Origin: Paenibacillus illinoisensis NBRC 15959
GTDB taxonomy: Bacteria; Bacillota; Bacilli; Paenibacillales; Paenibacillaceae
Reading direction: 5' to 3'
Assembly: GCF_004000925.1 (NCBI RefSeq)
Contig: NZ_BIME01000001.1
Location: 620,001 to 684,000, forward strand
DNA: 64,000 nt
A program made the position numbers and the translations under genes. Below are positions 1 to 7,689 of this stretch, in pieces (the first letter of the stretch is position 1; each line of letters starts with the position of its first letter). The notes under the pieces were generated by a model. The model was not told the origin of the DNA, ran no database searches, and saw nothing but the letters and a program-made list of their open reading frames with translations.

Positions 1-283
1 GCTTATAATAATGCAGCTTGGATTCTGAACCATCTCCAGTTTGCAGGGGTAAGACGGGTATACCGGAAGCGAAAAAAAGAATCGTCCCTTTTTTTAACTT
101 GAAGACGACATCTTGCGAAACCAGTTCTCCCTGTCCTTGGGTTACTACAACGATTGAATGGCCCTTCGACGATGTGCATTCTAAACCATTGTAAGGTTCC
201 AAAACGGAGTTTTGAACGTATTGAATATGATGAAGTGAACACAGCCAGGGCATGGGAAGAATCTGTTCTATGGTATGAGACAT
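1..283 (-). CDS. AraC-type transcriptional regulator, N-terminal part (runs off the window)
   Basis: This is the 5' end of a minus-strand gene cut by the window edge. I read 94 residues beginning MSHTIEQILPMPWL. They contain a cupin-like ligand pocket pattern (hydrophobic strands, then VTQGQGEL, then a KKGTILFF turn) typical of the sensing domain of AraC regulators. A longer open frame from 290 exists in another frame but has no protein-like composition. The gene follows the siderophore-binding protein gene and has a Fur-box-like site 18 bases upstream of its start. That fits an iron-responsive AraC activator such as Bacillus Btr, but the DNA-binding domain lies outside the window, so the family is inferred. 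Confidence 0.55.
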   Translation of the reverse strand, partial: MSHTIEQILPMPWLCSLHHIQYVQNSVLEPYNGLECTSSKGHSIVVVTQGQGELVSQDVVFKLKKGTILFFASGIPVLPLQTGDGSESKLHYYK

Positions 284-300
284 TCGTCATCGTCCTTAAT

Positions 301-320
301 TGAGAATAGTTATCATTTAA
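301..320 (-). promoter_or_regulatory. Fur-box-like operator before the partial AraC gene
   Basis: The stretch starting TGAGAATAGTTATCATT matches the classical 19-base Fur consensus at 13 positions when aligned from base 302. It lies just upstream of the regulator start at 283, where a repressor would block transcription. It is weaker than the site at 1456. Confidence 0.5.
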
Positions 321-330
321 TTTAGTCTAA

Positions 331-371
331 ACGAAAAAAGAAAGCTCTTCAACCCTGGTTGAAGAACTTTC
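331..371 (-). terminator. Rho-independent terminator of the siderophore-binding protein gene
   Basis: Arms TCTTCAACC (346-354) and GGTTGAAGA (357-365) are extended by GAAAG/CTTTC. On the minus strand the hairpin is followed by a T-rich run (331-339). Confidence 0.8.
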
Positions 372-398
372 TTGTATACATTACCCTATCGATGTTCG

Positions 399-1406
399 TT
401 ATGGCGTCATTTTCTCCAGAAGATCATCCATTTTCATTGAGTTTGCTGTGATTGCCCCTGATTGCCAATACGACCTTTCCATCTTGTAGACCTGATTGCT
501 TTTGACTGCAGGAAGGGATTTCCACAACTTGCTATCCAGCACCTTCAAAGCTTCCTTGTTCTCGGGAGAAGACCAGTCTCCATTGGATGGAAACACAATA
601 ATATGGTCCGCATCAAGCTCTGGAACAGCCTCTTCAGAAAGGATTTCCTGATATTCTTCCATCTTGCTTACCAGTGGATGCGGCGTTAAACCAAGCTCCG
701 AATAGATAAATCCGGTAAATCGATTTTTAATACCGAACAATGCCAGTGTATTATCGCTGATATTCAGTCGGACAACCGCTACAGTCTCACCCCCAACCGC
801 TTCCTGAAGCTTCGCCTTAGCGTCTGCAATCTTGGCCTCATATGCCGCAACAACTTCTTTACCCTTGTCCGGTTCACCTACAACATCGGCAATGGTCGTC
901 AAGATCTGATTGGAATCCTGCAAAATGTCTTCTGGCAGGCGATACGTCGGTGCCACCTTTGAATACATCTCATATTGCTCCATGTCCACTCCACCATCCA
1001 CTATGATGAGATCCGGATCATATTGCAATAAAGCTTCAATGCTGCCTGTGTTGTCAAATTGAGGCACATCCAGATCCAGATATTCCTGTACACCCCACAT
1101 CGGATTATACCACTGCACTACAGGTGTGATATCCAGAGCCTTCAGGTAATCTTCCACATAGATCCCGGCTATACGCTGCGGATGTACCGGAATCGTTACA
1201 TCTCCGAATTCATCCTGTACCACACGTGTTTCTGCTTCTTGGCTCGACTCGGAAGAATTGCCGCTGCCTGCAGTTGTATTCTCCGTTACTGGCGACTGAG
1301 CCTGTTCCTCCGATGCTCCGGAATTCGAACTGCATCCCGCTATGAAAACTGCGAGGACCAGAACTGTAATTCCCCAACCTTTAATCCCTTTACTAAAAGT
1401 TGCCAT
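399..1406 (-). CDS. Iron-siderophore ABC transporter substrate-binding lipoprotein
   Basis: The protein binds a ferric siderophore outside the membrane and hands it to a FecCD-type permease. The start is ATG at 1406 (335 aa), because GGGGTGGAG lies 6 bases upstream; an in-frame GTG at 1418 overlaps that ribosome site. Residues 1-24 form a lipoprotein signal ending FIAGC, with C25 as the lipidated residue, followed by a Ser/Glu-rich linker. The body has the class III binding-protein pattern: TIPVHPQRIAG, then YDPDLIIVDG, then a long helix containing AAYEAKIADAKAKL. No permease or ATPase gene is in view, so it probably works with components encoded elsewhere. A strong Fur-box-like site sits just upstream. 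Confidence 0.9.
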   Translation of the reverse strand: MATFSKGIKGWGITVLVLAVFIAGCSSNSGASEEQAQSPVTENTTAGSGNSSESSQEAETRVVQDEFGDVTIPVHPQRIAGIYVEDYLKALDITPVVQWYNPMWGVQEYLDLDVPQFDNTGSIEALLQYDPDLIIVDGGVDMEQYEMYSKVAPTYRLPEDILQDSNQILTTIADVVGEPDKGKEVVAAYEAKIADAKAKLQEAVGGETVAVVRLNISDNTLALFGIKNRFTGFIYSELGLTPHPLVSKMEEYQEILSEEAVPELDADHIIVFPSNGDWSSPENKEALKVLDSKLWKSLPAVKSNQVYKMERSYWQSGAITANSMKMDDLLEKMTP

Positions 1407-1455
1407 GCTACTCTCCACCCCTATGTAATCAGCTGTATTAAAGAGAATGCTTATC

Positions 1456-1474
1456 TACAATGATTATCATTCTC
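1456..1474 (-). promoter_or_regulatory. Fur box before the siderophore-binding protein gene
   Basis: The core AATGATTATCATT lies inside a 19-base window that matches the Fur consensus at 16 positions. A second, weaker overlapping half-site (GAGAATGCTTATC) starts at 1444. It lies about 50 bases upstream of the start at 1406, so iron repression is likely. Confidence 0.8.
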
Positions 1475-1572
1475 AATTAATGTCTAAGGTGAATTGTACC
1501 TTATGCCTTACCGCACTCACAATACACATTTGAATCCAATTTTTTATACAAACGAAAGCTACAGGCCACCCT

Positions 1573-1594
1573 TGCCCCTGCTAGAGCAGAGGCA
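1573..1594 (-). other. Stem-loop overlapping the last stop codon of the seven-gene operon
   Basis: TGCCTCTGCT and AGCAGGGGCA (minus-strand reading) can pair over ten positions with one G-T pair and a 2-base loop. The stop codon of the small unknown gene (1581-1583) lies inside it. No T-run follows, so it may protect a 3' end and is not a normal terminator. Confidence 0.4.
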
Positions 1595-1958
1595 GTTTTC
1601 CGTTATGGTAACTCTCAAGCAATTGACCTACGAAGGAATGCTCACTCTCACCCTGCAGCATTGCAGCCCCAATAAGGCCAATATCATCACTCACATAACC
1701 AGCCAATTCGGGATGCCCTGTATGGTGCAGCGTCTGTTTGAATGCCTGTTCCCTCGATGCACGAAGCAGTTCATCTTCCGCTATAGAATCAGCATCTTGT
1801 ACCCACGTCTGGTATGCCGTCATCCATTCATCTGCAAAAACCGAATCATCGCGCTTGTCCAGGTAGCTGTCGATATCCAGCCCTTGAAACATCTCATTAG
1901 TAATGAGCCTGCCTTCATTAAGTTCTTTAAGAAGCTTCTCCGCCTCTCTTCTATTCAT
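1581..1958 (-). CDS. Hypothetical protein, last gene of the seven-gene operon
   Basis: This 125-residue acidic soluble protein is one I do not recognise. It starts MNRREAEKLLKELNEG, is mostly helical by composition, and has no membrane segment or signal peptide. A GGAGGG ribosome site lies 8 bases before the ATG. That ATG overlaps the exonuclease stop codon by one base (TAATG), so the two proteins are translationally coupled. The clean spacing and normal codon use support a real gene whose job is tied to the upstream exonuclease or the whole operon; no function can be assigned. Confidence 0.75.
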   Translation of the reverse strand: MNRREAEKLLKELNEGRLITNEMFQGLDIDSYLDKRDDSVFADEWMTAYQTWVQDADSIAEDELLRASREQAFKQTLHHTGHPELAGYVSDDIGLIGAAMLQGESEHSFVGQLLESYHNGKLPLL

Positions 1959-2644
1959 TAGGTATTCCCTCCATCTTCTGTGATGCTGCTGTACATTTCA
2001 GGTATTTTGAATCTTCGTATGCTGCGGGTCGGATCGGCTGTAAAATTATCCAGCCCTCTCTTCTCATACTCCCGCAGAAGGTGATCAAGTATGCGAGCTA
2101 TGACGCCGCAATCCGCCAAGGCATCGTGCCTTCGAATGCCGTCTGTATTGATGTTATAATACTGAATCAAAAAATCCGTAGATATAACTTCACGCACTTC
2201 AGGATGAATATACGTGAACATCGCTTTTGTATCCAGCACCTTATTGCTAAACATCTTCACGCCAAATTGCTCGCAGTGACGCTTCAGTATAGGCAGATCA
2301 TATTCATATCCAGCATGGGTTACGAGAATCTTCTCCCCGATAAACCTGGAAAATGAACGATAGGCTTCAACAAACGCAGGAGCAGACATCATATCTGCAT
2401 TCGATATGCCCGTTAACTCTGCTACAGCATCCGGTATCGGTTTGCTAGCTCGTGACAGCGTGGAGAATGTTGATTGGCCAACCTCTCCACGTTTGTATTC
2501 CATCGCGCCGAATTGGGTTATGCTCTCCCGATCCGGAAGAATGCCTGTTCCCTCCAGATCAAATATGCAGTACAGATGCTCATGCAGCTTAGGGACATGC
2601 AGATCGTCGATTACATAATGATCAGGGTTAAATGTGATTTTCAT
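1958..2644 (-). CDS. DEDDh-type 3'-5' exonuclease (DnaQ-like)
   Basis: The 228-residue protein belongs to the DnaQ/RNase T exonuclease fold, which removes nucleotides from 3' ends with two metal ions. Motif I is FDLEGT (D29, E31), motif II is AGYEYDLPIL (D116), and motif III is RRHDALAD (H173, D178), so all four acidic residues and the histidine are present. The start is ATG at 2644, with AAGGGGGAG 8 bases upstream, and not the in-frame upstream codon at 2665. It overlaps the stop of the phosphatase gene by four bases (ATGA). It is a stand-alone exonuclease without polymerase or helicase domain; whether it acts on DNA or RNA is not visible. Confidence 0.88.
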   Translation of the reverse strand: MKITFNPDHYVIDDLHVPKLHEHLYCIFDLEGTGILPDRESITQFGAMEYKRGEVGQSTFSTLSRASKPIPDAVAELTGISNADMMSAPAFVEAYRSFSRFIGEKILVTHAGYEYDLPILKRHCEQFGVKMFSNKVLDTKAMFTYIHPEVREVISTDFLIQYYNINTDGIRRHDALADCGVIARILDHLLREYEKRGLDNFTADPTRSIRRFKIPEMYSSITEDGGNT

Positions 2645-3234
2645 ATGTTCTCTCCCCCTTGCCACAGACGGGTGACCCCTTCCAATTCATGCTCCATATT
2701 AAACTCCAGTTTATAGATATCCGGCATCGTCGTGCTCTTCCAGAACTCATAACCGTAGGACGTATCATAGTGTTGGAATATAAGGGTCATCACATCTCCA
2801 TGTGTGCCAATCACTACTTTTTGTCCAGCGTGTGTGTCCAGAATTCGCTCAATTACGGCTACCGCTCGTGCACCTGCCTGCTCCCCCGACTCTCCGCCAG
2901 GGTATGCAAAGGAAGGCGCAAGGTATAATCGCCGTTTGGATTCAAGAAAATTGGCATGCTTTACACGTTCATCGGATAATTGGCGCTCACGCAAATCTTC
3001 CTCCATAAACACAGGGGCGCTCGACCTGTCAGCCAGTTCCTGAATGGTATCAACCGCTCGCCGGTACGGACTGGAATAATACCATTGAATCTTCTCCTGA
3101 CTGAGAACTTCTGCAACAATCGCTGCATCTCCACACCCACGCTCTGTGAGTCCTCGCTCTCGTTCCTGTCCTTCCACATAAGCGGATTTTGCATGCCGCA
3201 CAAAATACAAGATGGTTCTGGACTCTTTACTCAT
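2641..3234 (-). CDS. Histidine phosphatase family protein (phosphoglycerate-mutase fold)
   Basis: The 197-residue protein has the RHA signature at residues 13-15, where H14 is the phosphate-accepting histidine. The second histidine is in GTHGDVM (H145), and an SSPYRRAVDT segment supplies a phosphate-binding arginine. This is a small cytosolic member of the superfamily, close to the broad-specificity phosphatases. Its start overlaps the stop of the methyltransferase gene by four bases (ATGA), and its own stop overlaps the exonuclease start. The substrate is unknown. The operon also encodes an APH-fold kinase, so a kinase/phosphatase pair acting on the same small molecule or nucleotide end is possible. 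Confidence 0.88.
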   Translation of the reverse strand: MSKESRTILYFVRHAKSAYVEGQERERGLTERGCGDAAIVAEVLSQEKIQWYYSSPYRRAVDTIQELADRSSAPVFMEEDLRERQLSDERVKHANFLESKRRLYLAPSFAYPGGESGEQAGARAVAVIERILDTHAGQKVVIGTHGDVMTLIFQHYDTSYGYEFWKSTTMPDIYKLEFNMEHELEGVTRLWQGGENI

Positions 3235-5411
3235 CCGTCAGCCAGTCCCTTCTTCTTCTCAATCACAAGGAGGCAAGTACTGTCTGGCAAGGGTGCAGGC
3301 TGTCCGTCTTCCTTCATGAACACAATGCGTCCCTCAAGTGCCTCGGTATATCCTTCCTGAAGAAAATGCTCCAGCTTAATAATCTCTGCCTGCTCACCAA
3401 GTGCTTCACGAATACAGTTCTCGTAAGCCGATGGCGTAAAGATGCCGAACTGTTCCTGAATCTCGTGAACGTAAGCTTCTTCGCCCCACGTATACGTATA
3501 CAGGAATTCCATGGCATCATTAATGTTAAGAACCGCCTCATTCTCAGCAACACGTTCAAACGTAATCTTCCGGCCCTGGAAGTCCTGAGCATATCGTTCC
3601 AGCCACTGCATACCATCCGGCTCCAAAAACCGAATCCGTCTATTCTGCTCTTGAGGCTCTGTCATAATGCCATCACGGATTAATATTCTTCCACCCGGCG
3701 ACAGAACATGAAACGAACTTTGAAGTGCTGCGACAACCGTATCCGTGTTAAATCTCCGTCCATCCCGCTCTATATAGGAGTACAATTCATGCAGAATAGA
3801 CGAAAAGATTACCGTATCCACGGTGCCTGGCTGTACGTATTGATCCAGCCTCAAGGCGTCCCCCTTCATGACCTGCCAGCGGTGACCTTCTCGCTGTTTC
3901 TTGCGCTCCAGCGCTTCGATGACATTGGCAGAAATATCAATGCCTATCGGCTCCACTTCCGGCTTCTCCTGCTCAATAAGATCCAGCAGAACTCCGCCAC
4001 CTGGACCGATATCGAGTACACGCTTGCCAACGATGTAGTCCAGCAGCAGTTTTTTATAATCCCCCGAGCTGTTCATGTCCGCTAAATACGTCTCTTCATT
4101 ATGGAACCGGTCATACGCATCACGCCGCAGTCCGAACAAATCGAAGAGCAGCAATACGGCCTTCTCATATAGCGGTGATTTCTCGGCTTCAATACAGAAC
4201 GCAATTAGCTTCTCGGCCGCCGGCGAGAACTCAAAGGTCACAAAAACCGTATCCGGCAGATCCGGTTGACGTACTACGCGATGGGTCAAGTGCGGATAAA
4301 CGACCGACTGTTCCTCTTCAATCTGCTTCCATGACCATTGCTCAAGGTACTTTTCAATCATTCGTTTTTTGTAGATGTTCAGCTTTTTGACACCTTTATA
4401 GTCGTAATACATCGTATTCATTAACGGTTCGAAACTGATATGACGTACATCATCTGAATTCGATTCCCTTTGAACCATGCCTTCACTATGCAGGGTGAGA
4501 AGGAACACTTTCACCATTTCCTGCAGGGAAAAATCCTGCAGGGCGGATTCCACATACCACAATGTACGACGAGACAGAGGAGCCAGCATGTTGTCTACAT
4601 CAAGCTCTGTTTGCAGTTTAGCGTACGCCTCATCCAGGGCCTCGCCTTCGCGAATGGACGAGCTTCGGAGCCGGGATAAACGTTCCTTCAAAGGCCAGTC
4701 TGCATGATTCGGTTCGCTGATAATCCACCCAACCATTCGCTCTACTTCCGCTTTAACCTGCCGCCATAGCTTCGGATCAACACCAGCAATGATGCACTGG
4801 TTAAGCGCCATCAGAACCGTGTGCAATTCTTCAGCTGTCAGCCAGCCATGAGTGATAAAAGCATGCAGCGGAGCATTCTCGGCAAAGGGTATCTCCCCGC
4901 GTATGTATTGTCCAATCAGTCCATGCGTTCCAATGAGAGCATAGATCATTTCCTGTCTTGGCGTAGCTTCATTCTTCTGAATTGGATTCTCTTCATTGAC
5001 CTCAACCACAGCTTTATCGTCATTACCGATGTTTCCTTTACTGCGATTAATAACATACTCCCTGTATAACTGTGCAGAACCCCTATTGTGTACAAACAGG
5101 TTCACCCCTGCGCGCTGCCATGCCTTCCTTTGCTGCACTGAGCCGGCCTTGGCTGTCTCCGACCAGACCAGTACTTCCTCCACGACCTCTCGTACCCAAA
5201 AGGAGACGTTCAGCTGATCCAGGACGTGCAAGGTCCGCTCGACGTAGTCCAGAACGGGATTGGTTCTCTCAAGGTCAGCCATGGAATAAATGCGTTCAAG
5301 ATTAATATGGGGCTGCTCGGCCGCCGCCAGCAGCTGCAGCCATAATTGCTGCTTATCCTCTGGGATGTTGCCTGTTCTATAAGAATGTATGGCTTCTAAT
5401 GAGTGCAGCAT
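3231..5411 (-). CDS. Large protein with C-terminal class I SAM methyltransferase domain
   Basis: The gene encodes 726 residues. From about residue 460 it is a Rossmann methyltransferase: VLDIGPGGG binds S-adenosylmethionine, IGIDIS gives the acidic ribose-binding residue, and SSILHELYSY follows as a motif IV/post region. The first ~450 residues match nothing I recognise. They include two conserved-looking segments, VHNRGSAQLY (about 107-117) and IGTHGLIGQYIRGE (about 160-173). The start is ATG at 5411 with GAGGTGA 8 bases before it; a GTG at 5423 overlaps that site. It overlaps the phosphatase start by four bases. Position in an operon with an exonuclease, phosphatase and kinase suggests a nucleic-acid or small-molecule target, which is inference. 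Confidence 0.8.
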   Translation of the reverse strand: MLHSLEAIHSYRTGNIPEDKQQLWLQLLAAAEQPHINLERIYSMADLERTNPVLDYVERTLHVLDQLNVSFWVREVVEEVLVWSETAKAGSVQQRKAWQRAGVNLFVHNRGSAQLYREYVINRSKGNIGNDDKAVVEVNEENPIQKNEATPRQEMIYALIGTHGLIGQYIRGEIPFAENAPLHAFITHGWLTAEELHTVLMALNQCIIAGVDPKLWRQVKAEVERMVGWIISEPNHADWPLKERLSRLRSSSIREGEALDEAYAKLQTELDVDNMLAPLSRRTLWYVESALQDFSLQEMVKVFLLTLHSEGMVQRESNSDDVRHISFEPLMNTMYYDYKGVKKLNIYKKRMIEKYLEQWSWKQIEEEQSVVYPHLTHRVVRQPDLPDTVFVTFEFSPAAEKLIAFCIEAEKSPLYEKAVLLLFDLFGLRRDAYDRFHNEETYLADMNSSGDYKKLLLDYIVGKRVLDIGPGGGVLLDLIEQEKPEVEPIGIDISANVIEALERKKQREGHRWQVMKGDALRLDQYVQPGTVDTVIFSSILHELYSYIERDGRRFNTDTVVAALQSSFHVLSPGGRILIRDGIMTEPQEQNRRIRFLEPDGMQWLERYAQDFQGRKITFERVAENEAVLNINDAMEFLYTYTWGEEAYVHEIQEQFGIFTPSAYENCIREALGEQAEIIKLEHFLQEGYTEALEGRIVFMKEDGQPAPLPDSTCLLVIEKKKGLADG

Positions 5412-5441
5412 GTTGACATTCACCTCGTTATTTAGTTCAAT

Positions 5442-6257
5442 TCATCTGTCTAGACGGTTCAATCGATCCTCCACAAGTTTCAGCACCCTTTCTGCTTCAT
5501 TCCCCGGCAAACTCTCTTCCAGGCGAGCAGCTGCAACGGGCAGAATCCATCGTTCGATCTCCTGCCAGGTTACGCCTGATAGACGCATGTAATGGTTGAT
5601 GTACCCGTCCACTATCGTATCACGAGACCTTTCAAACCCCAATCGTATCGCAGGATCAGCATCCTCCGGCAGCGATGCGCTCGTTAAGATGACCCAACTG
5701 CGTGCCACATCTCCTGCAGGATCGCCCGACATGCCTGTCATCCAATCGATAACATTGTAGGCGTTCTTCTTCTCGTTCATCATGATATTATCGGGATGAT
5801 AATCACCGTGACAGATCTTTATTCGCTCAGGGAGACTGGTGAGATAATCAAGTATCCTGGCTTTATCCTCTGCAGACAGTAGCTGTGTTCTCTGAATCGC
5901 CCCTGACAAAACCTGCTTCTGTGAAGGCAGGACTCTCCCATCATCACTTTGGGCATGAAGCTCCTGATGACAGGCAGCCAGCTGATGTACCAGTTCTTGA
6001 AGGCTTGAAGACTGGTGGAACATCATGGAGAATATCGTATGACCTTCGATCCGTTCAAATACAATACCTGTACGATCTCCTTCAACCATAATTTTTCGTG
6101 CCTGAGGCACGGGTAGTTTCTTATCATTTAACAGCTGTGTAATTCTGAATTCATTCTGGATGGCTTCAAGCGGAAAGTTACGATGATACAGCTTCAAAAT
6201 TTGATCGGAAGCGTGGGCGTAGATGTCCGCAGTTCGACCTTGACCAATAAGCTTCAT
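5442..6257 (-). CDS. Aminoglycoside-phosphotransferase-fold kinase (APH family)
   Basis: The 271-residue protein has the protein-kinase-like APH fold. K22 in QILKLYH is the probable ATP lysine. The catalytic loop HGDYHPDN (150-157) supplies the base D152 and the metal-binding N157, and IDW (170-172) is the DFG equivalent. Families with this pattern phosphorylate aminoglycosides, choline, homoserine, methylthioribose or fructosamine; the substrate pocket here is not diagnostic. GGAGG lies 7 bases before the ATG. It sits 30 bases upstream of the methyltransferase gene and 17 bases downstream of the GNAT gene, in one transcription unit. Antibiotic modification is possible but unsupported. Confidence 0.85.
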   Translation of the reverse strand: MKLIGQGRTADIYAHASDQILKLYHRNFPLEAIQNEFRITQLLNDKKLPVPQARKIMVEGDRTGIVFERIEGHTIFSMMFHQSSSLQELVHQLAACHQELHAQSDDGRVLPSQKQVLSGAIQRTQLLSAEDKARILDYLTSLPERIKICHGDYHPDNIMMNEKKNAYNVIDWMTGMSGDPAGDVARSWVILTSASLPEDADPAIRLGFERSRDTIVDGYINHYMRLSGVTWQEIERWILPVAAARLEESLPGNEAERVLKLVEDRLNRLDR

Positions 6258-6274
6258 ACTTTAGCCTCCAGCGT

Positions 6275-6865
6275 TTATTCGAATTCCTTGCCCCTGATTT
6301 TGCTAAACACCATGACATCGACCAGGGTACCGGTACTGTCCCGGCGCATACTTCGCAGTATGCCTTCCAGGGTGTAACCTGCACGCTCAGCGACCTTGGC
6401 ACTGCGTACATTCCGAGAATCACAGCGAATCTCCAGACGGTTAGCGTTCAGATATGTTATTGCAAATTGTTCAATTCCCCGGACAGCTTCCGTCATTAAT
6501 CCTTCACCTGCACGCGACGATCTGATCCAGTAGCCGATCTCGAAGCAGCGTGCATTCCAATCGATACGATGCAGGCCGCTGCTGCCTACAAAATCATCAG
6601 TTTGCTTATCTCGCAAATGAAGAACGAGATCTGTCCGCTCCAAAAACTGTAATCTGGCTTTGCGGACATGTGCTTCGGATTCCTCAAGCGAAGGTACCTT
6701 TTCGGCAAATGGCAGCCATGGCCGCAGCTGCTCAACACTCTCCCGAATAGCCTCGTTGACTTCTGCGCCATCTTCCCACTCCGGAGCTCGGATCGTGAGA
6801 CGAGCTGTGTCGAAGCGCTCGGGAAAAGATATCATAATTGGATTTATTGGTTCCATGTTAGACAT
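6275..6865 (-). CDS. GNAT family N-acetyltransferase (RimJ/RimL-like)
   Basis: The 196-residue protein follows the RimJ/RimL acetyltransferase pattern. An N-terminal FDTARLTIRAP strand is followed by IGYWIRSSRAGEGLMTEAV, which is the acetyl-CoA pyrophosphate loop (R/Q-x-x-G-x-A/G variant), then an NANRLEIRCDSRNVRS segment and AERAGYTLEGILR. Such enzymes acetylate ribosomal-protein N-termini, amines or antibiotics. GAGGAG lies 9 bases before the ATG. It is the second gene of the operon, six bases after the RidA-like gene. The real acceptor cannot be read from sequence. Confidence 0.88.
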   Translation of the reverse strand: MSNMEPINPIMISFPERFDTARLTIRAPEWEDGAEVNEAIRESVEQLRPWLPFAEKVPSLEESEAHVRKARLQFLERTDLVLHLRDKQTDDFVGSSGLHRIDWNARCFEIGYWIRSSRAGEGLMTEAVRGIEQFAITYLNANRLEIRCDSRNVRSAKVAERAGYTLEGILRSMRRDSTGTLVDVMVFSKIRGKEFE

Positions 6866-6871
6866 ATCGTC

Positions 6872-7318
6872 CTACTCCTCTACCTGGAATATCGAGTCCA
6901 CAATAAGGGGGAGATTATCCCGGACGGAAACAGCTCCAAAAACCGAACGTGCATGCACGCCCTTTTCCTCAAATACATCCATCATTAGATCTGAAAACCC
7001 GTTCAACACCTTGTGGTGTTCCTGATAGGAAGCCGACGCGTTAACAAAACCCTGGACTTTGACCACACGTTTCACCAGGTCCAGTGAACCCAGCACATCC
7101 TGGACCACAGCGAGCACCTCAATCCCGGCATTTCGGGCAAATTCGTATCCCTGTTCGGTCGTGAAGTCCTCTCCCAATTTGCCACGCTCCACCGTATCCG
7201 GACCTTTCCCTGATACATACATTAACCCATTTACAATAACTGCATTGGCATACTTCGCAGCTGGAGCGCTTGCCTCAGGCAAAATAATCTCCAGTTCATT
7301 CAATCTCGCTGCTATCAT
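6872..7318 (-). CDS. RidA/YjgF/YER057c/UK114 family protein, first gene of the operon
   Basis: The 148-residue protein belongs to the RidA superfamily, small trimeric enzymes that hydrolyse reactive enamines and imines or act on related amides. Family features are the N-terminal LPEASAPAAKYANAV, the GKGP turn, and the C-terminal ARSVFGAVSVRDNLPLIVDS, where the arginine of canonical RidA (ARSAVGV..LP) is kept. The start is ATG at 7318 because GGGAGGGG lies 6 bases upstream; the frame stays open to 7417 but without a ribosome site. This is a long-insert subgroup variant (GKGPDTVERGKLG). As first gene it carries the operon promoter in the 370-base gap upstream. Confidence 0.85.
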   Translation of the reverse strand: MIAARLNELEIILPEASAPAAKYANAVIVNGLMYVSGKGPDTVERGKLGEDFTTEQGYEFARNAGIEVLAVVQDVLGSLDLVKRVVKVQGFVNASASYQEHHKVLNGFSDLMMDVFEEKGVHARSVFGAVSVRDNLPLIVDSIFQVEE

Positions 7319-7689
7319 CGCTTCCCCTCCCAAGAGACAGATATCCAAACGTAAATCTATCAATATATTACTATTTTGGATAAACATTAATATACGCTCG
7401 ATCTTACGCTTAAGCAATGATTCGCTTTGAACATGATGAACTCTAACCTTTCGTTTTCTATGAATGTCACTTTGATGAAGTAACGTTATGCTCTAATCCC
7501 GCTACTTATAGTTTATCAGATCATCGGATCATCCAAAAACGCTTCTAAGATGCAATCCCCACTTCAGGATTAGCTCTTATATTAATTCTGATCTTTTGAA
7601 AACGTTATATTGTAATTCCTGTCATTCTCTATTACGATAGTTACAAACAAGTACAGCAATGATCTGTTTACTCAAAGGAGGACGTTATC
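7319..7689. other. Divergent intergenic region between the seven-gene operon and the glycosidase gene
   Basis: About 370 bases without a convincing gene. It must hold the divergent promoters of the RidA-led operon and the glycosidase gene. The only motif I can point to is a cre-like sequence at 7597. No riboswitch-like structure was recognised. Confidence 0.5.
7597..7610 (+). promoter_or_regulatory. Candidate CcpA cre site before the family-43-like glycosidase gene
   Basis: TGAAAACGTTATAT matches the Bacillus cre consensus at 13 of 14 positions. It lies 80 bases before the TTG start at 7690, a usual place for carbon catabolite repression of a glycosidase gene. Confidence 0.5.

Noticed and set aside
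3..290. A 95-codon frame at the window edge starting at 290
   Set aside because: The neighbouring frame starting at 283 gives a cupin-like sequence, while this one gives a serine/arginine-rich sequence with no pattern.
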